Source of the DNA: Sporosarcina sp. ZBG7A
GTDB lineage: Bacteria; Bacillota; Bacilli; Bacillales_A; Planococcaceae
NCBI RefSeq assembly: GCF_000813425.1
Contig: NZ_JWIB01000041.1
Location: forward strand, 1 to 43,208
Length of the DNA: 43,208 nt
Reading direction: 5' to 3'
Shown one piece after another: positions 40,755 to 43,208 of this stretch. Each line of letters begins with the position of its first letter. The stretch's first letter is position 1. Below the pieces are notes generated by a model. It saw only the letters and a program-made list of their open reading frames with translations, was not told the DNA's origin and searched no databases. Both the position numbers and the translations under genes were made by a program.

Positions 40755-40870
40755 TAAAAACTGACTTTTAAGGTGAACAAATTAAATATATGAACAGTCT
40801 AGATGAAAGAGATATCATTCTAGATTTAAACTAACATGAGATTGATAGTTGTTCCGTAACAAAAAAAGTG

Positions 40871-40902
40871 AAAAAGATGCCTCGACTAAAGAGGCATCCT
40901 TT
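40871..40902 (-). terminator. terminator of the F420 ligase-like gene
   Basis: GATGCCTC pairs with GAGGCATC (40876-40883 with 40891-40898), followed on the minus strand by a T run. It lies about 15 bp after the stop of the next gene. Confidence 0.85.
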
Positions 40903-40912
40903 TATGATGAGA

Positions 40913-42103
40913 TTATTTTGTAAAGTTATCGAAGTAACCCTTAATATAGACAATTGGAGTTCCTTTATCTCCACTTCCTGAAGTTAAATCAGATAAAGAT
41001 CCAATTAGGTCAGTTAGTTTACGAGGTGTAGTACCTTGTGCTTCCATTGAACCTACTAGGTCTTCTTTTTTATTCTGGATGAATTCAGTAATAGCTTGAT
41101 TTAACTCTTCACCATGAAGATGAGAGAAGTTATTATCTGCCAAGTACTTTAGTTTCACTTCGTTTGGAGTACCGTCAAGTCCTTTTGTATAAGCAGGTGA
41201 TACTACTGGATCCGCAAGCTCCCAAATCTTACCCACAGGATCTTTAAATGCTCCATCGCCATAAACCATTACTTCAATAGTTTTACCAGTTAATTCTTTA
41301 ATTTTTGCTTGAATTCCATCAACGACTGGTTGGCAGTTGTTCGGAAATAGTTTTACACTGTCTTCTGTTGCTTTATTTGAACCAAGTAGGCCATATGCTT
41401 CATTAAAGCCGCTGCCGTTAATTGATTTTGAAAGAACATCATCTAGACCATATACTTTTTCAGCACCATTGTTTGTTAATATACGTTTTGTTCTTACGCG
41501 TGAGTGAATATCACATGTTAAAACATTCTTTGTATAGTCCAGAATTGTTTTTGGATTATTAGAGAAGATAACTTCACAAGTTGCACCTTCAGCTTCAATC
41601 AAGGATTTATAGTATTCGATGTAGTCAACGCCTGTGAAAGTATGTTTGGCATAACCGAAATGTTCACGGAACTGGGCTTCAGTTAATACATCCGTCCATG
41701 GATTGATGCCTTTCGCGTCTAGCTCATCGATGTCTACCAGGTGATTCCCCACTTCATCAGAAGGATAGCTTAGCATTAAGACTATTTTTTTTGCTCCTTT
41801 TGCAATCCCTCTCAAGCAGTTTGCAAATCGGTTACGACTAAGAATCGGGAAAATGACACCAATTGTATCATCGCCGAATTTAGTTTGTATATCTGTTGCT
41901 ATATGATCAACTGTCGCATAGTTTCCCTGCGCCCGAGCGACAATGGATTCAGTAATTGTAACAATATCGCGATCCTCTATCGTAAAGCCTTCGAGATTTG
42001 CTGCATTTAATACTGTTTCAACAGTGATTTGTTCCATATTGTCACCTTGGTTGATGATGGGACTGCGAAGCCCACGAACTACTGTTCCAACGGCTCTTGT
42101 CAA
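40913..42103 (-). CDS. Coenzyme F420-0:L-glutamate ligase-like protein
   Basis: A 396-residue protein with the F420_ligase-type fold, as judged from TVVRGLRSPIINQGD near the start and TITESIVARAQGNYATV around residue 50. True CofE/FbiB enzymes add glutamate to F420-0 using GTP; the archaeal ones are about 250 residues. The rest here includes MVYGDGAFKDPVGKIWELAD and ends with a 60-residue Gly/Ser-containing tail. F420 is not expected in this type of organism, and no other F420 gene is nearby, so the substrate is probably something else. Start is TTG with GAGGAG 8 nt upstream. It is divergent from a LysR gene. Confidence 0.75.
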   Translation of the reverse strand: MTRAVGTVVRGLRSPIINQGDNMEQITVETVLNAANLEGFTIEDRDIVTITESIVARAQGNYATVDHIATDIQTKFGDDTIGVIFPILSRNRFANCLRGIAKGAKKIVLMLSYPSDEVGNHLVDIDELDAKGINPWTDVLTEAQFREHFGYAKHTFTGVDYIEYYKSLIEAEGATCEVIFSNNPKTILDYTKNVLTCDIHSRVRTKRILTNNGAEKVYGLDDVLSKSINGSGFNEAYGLLGSNKATEDSVKLFPNNCQPVVDGIQAKIKELTGKTIEVMVYGDGAFKDPVGKIWELADPVVSPAYTKGLDGTPNEVKLKYLADNNFSHLHGEELNQAITEFIQNKKEDLVGSMEAQGTTPRKLTDLIGSLSDLTSGSGDKGTPIVYIKGYFDNFTK

Positions 42104-42125
42104 TTTAATCTCTCCTCTAATCGAG

Positions 42126-42176
42126 TATGTTTACTATAATTATGTCCATATATATAAACATTATATGTTTACTATA
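42126..42176. promoter_or_regulatory. candidate LysR-type operator region
   Basis: A 13-bp direct repeat TATGTTTACTATA occurs at 42126-42138 and 42164-42176. The palindrome TAAACATTATATGTTTA (42155-42171) overlaps the second copy. The region lies between the divergent ligase-like and LysR genes, where such regulators usually bind. Confidence 0.6.
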
Positions 42177-42237
42177 CCCTTACAAAGTGATATAAGTAAA
42201 ATTAATATTCATTATATCGGATATAAGGAGGGCTTAT

Positions 42238-43116
42238 ATGATAGGGAAGTTAGATTTATACCGTATATTTAACGTTGTTAGCGCTAATAAAAGTTTTTCA
42301 AAAGCAGCACAAGAACTTTACATGACACAACCAGCTGTTAGTCAAGCTATATCGAAATTAGAGAAAGAACTAGATATTCTGCTTTTCCATCGAACATCAA
42401 AAGGAGTGGTATTAACAAATGAAGGAGAACTGTTGAATGAGCATATAAAGTCAGCATTGGGAATCATAAACGCTGCAGAAGACAAACTTTTAGAATTTAA
42501 ATCATTAAAGACTGGACAATTACGAATCGGAGTTGGAGACACCATCTCTCGCTATTTCTTATTACCTTATTTGGAAAAATTCCACAAGGGATATCCTGGG
42601 ATCAAATTAAATATATTAAATGGAACTACAACAGAAATTTGTGACTTAATTAAATCAGGAAAGGTAGATATTGGTGTATGTAATTTACCAATCAATGAGG
42701 AAAATCTACAAGTCATTCCCTGTAAGGAAATCCAAGATATCTTTGTTTGCGGAGAAAAATATAAAACGCTTACTGAACAGCCGGTTAGTTTTGAGTATTT
42801 AATGAGAATGCCACTCATTTTTTTAGAAAAGAAATCGAATTCACGATTGTTTGTGGAGCATTTCTTTGAAAAGAAGGGTTTTCAATTTTCACCTGTATTT
42901 GAATTAGGATCTTTTGATTTGGTTTTAGAATTCGCAAAAATAAATTTAGGGATTTCGTGTGTAATCAAGGAGTTCTCAAAAAAATATTTAGAGAGTGGGG
43001 AATTATACGAGATACAGCTAGTAGAGGAAATTCCAAAGAGAATTATTGGCCTCTGCTATTTAGAGAATGTTCCACTAACACGTGCTGCAAAGAGATTTAT
43101 AGAACTTATAAAATAA
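42238..43116 (+). CDS. LysR family transcriptional regulator
   Basis: A 292-residue LysR-type regulator. The N-terminal winged helix-turn-helix is seen at about 8-65 (FSKAAQELYMTQPAVSQAIS and LEKELDILLFHRTSKGV), and the rest is the effector-binding domain with the usual LRIGVGDTISRYFLLPYLEKF start. It is divergent from the F420 ligase-like gene and probably controls it and itself; the effector is unknown. AAGGAGGG precedes the ATG. No terminator is seen in the 92 bp that follow to the end of the window. Confidence 0.93.
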   Translation: MIGKLDLYRIFNVVSANKSFSKAAQELYMTQPAVSQAISKLEKELDILLFHRTSKGVVLTNEGELLNEHIKSALGIINAAEDKLLEFKSLKTGQLRIGVGDTISRYFLLPYLEKFHKGYPGIKLNILNGTTTEICDLIKSGKVDIGVCNLPINEENLQVIPCKEIQDIFVCGEKYKTLTEQPVSFEYLMRMPLIFLEKKSNSRLFVEHFFEKKGFQFSPVFELGSFDLVLEFAKINLGISCVIKEFSKKYLESGELYEIQLVEEIPKRIIGLCYLENVPLTRAAKRFIELIK

Positions 43117-43208
43117 TACCGAAGCTGAAAAAACTCATTAACATGTAGTATGGAGAACCAGACCATTAGTAAGTGCGGTTTTGAAGAGAATCACCTAGAG
43201 TGTTGATA

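Noticed and set aside
42104..42237. Exact promoters for the ligase-like and LysR genes
   Set aside because: The region is so AT-rich that several -10-like sequences occur, and none has a good -35 at proper spacing.

Overview
This window is the replication-origin region of a low-GC, endospore-forming Firmicute. The gene order matches the Bacillus subtilis origin from gyrA through dnaA to the walRK operon and rlmH. Spore-linked genes (a yyaC-type protease relative and a spoIIIJ-type YidC), an HD-GYP gene after gyrA, a CxxH/CxxC gene before rlmH and a pyrimidine-rich intergenic repeat suggest Planococcaceae/Caryophanaceae, for example Sporosarcina. The family or genus call is an inference from gene order and protein similarity recalled from memory.

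Layout. Positions 1-8911 hold the left arm, all on the minus strand and so co-directional with leftward replication: dnaA, dnaN, yaaA, recF, gyrB, gyrA and an HD-GYP gene. They end at a terminator and two tandem sigma-A promoters that fire out of the window; this is the usual start of an rRNA operon. The origin is bipartite. One DnaA-box group lies between dnaA and rpmH (10.3-10.62 kb). The second lies between dnaA and dnaN (8.75-8.91 kb) and carries a clear DnaA-trio tract next to an AT-rich stretch.

The right arm (10.8-39.9 kb) is almost all on the plus strand: rpmH-rnpA-yidC-khpB, mnmE-mnmG-rsmG-noc-soj-spo0J, a DUF554 gene converging on yyaC, a DUF951 gene, ychF, a DUF3267 zincin-like gene on the minus strand, rpsF-ssb-rpsR, a DUF2232 gene-gdpP-rplI-dnaB helicase, purA, walR-walK-walH-walI-walJ, an HtrA-type protease, the CxxH/CxxC gene and rlmH. 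Together these genes start and carry out replication, segregate the origin (Soj/Spo0J with two parS sites), protect the nucleoid from division (Noc, with a candidate binding site before walR), modify tRNA and rRNA, degrade c-di-AMP and control wall metabolism.

From about 39.9 kb the core synteny ends. The sequence becomes more AT-rich and holds a short gene-free stretch, a cytidine deaminase gene, a coenzyme F420 ligase-like gene and a divergent LysR regulator. This looks like an accessory segment.

The signals most worth a second look are the DnaA-box cluster around the CxxH/CxxC gene and rlmH, a pair of DnaA boxes before mnmE, the DnaA-trio element, the Noc-site-like palindromes before walR, a five-copy 42-bp repeat built of 21-bp halves before the HtrA gene, the F420-ligase/LysR pair with its palindromic intergenic region, and a degenerate HD motif in the HD-GYP protein. 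I found no CRISPR array, insertion sequence, prophage or tRNA gene.
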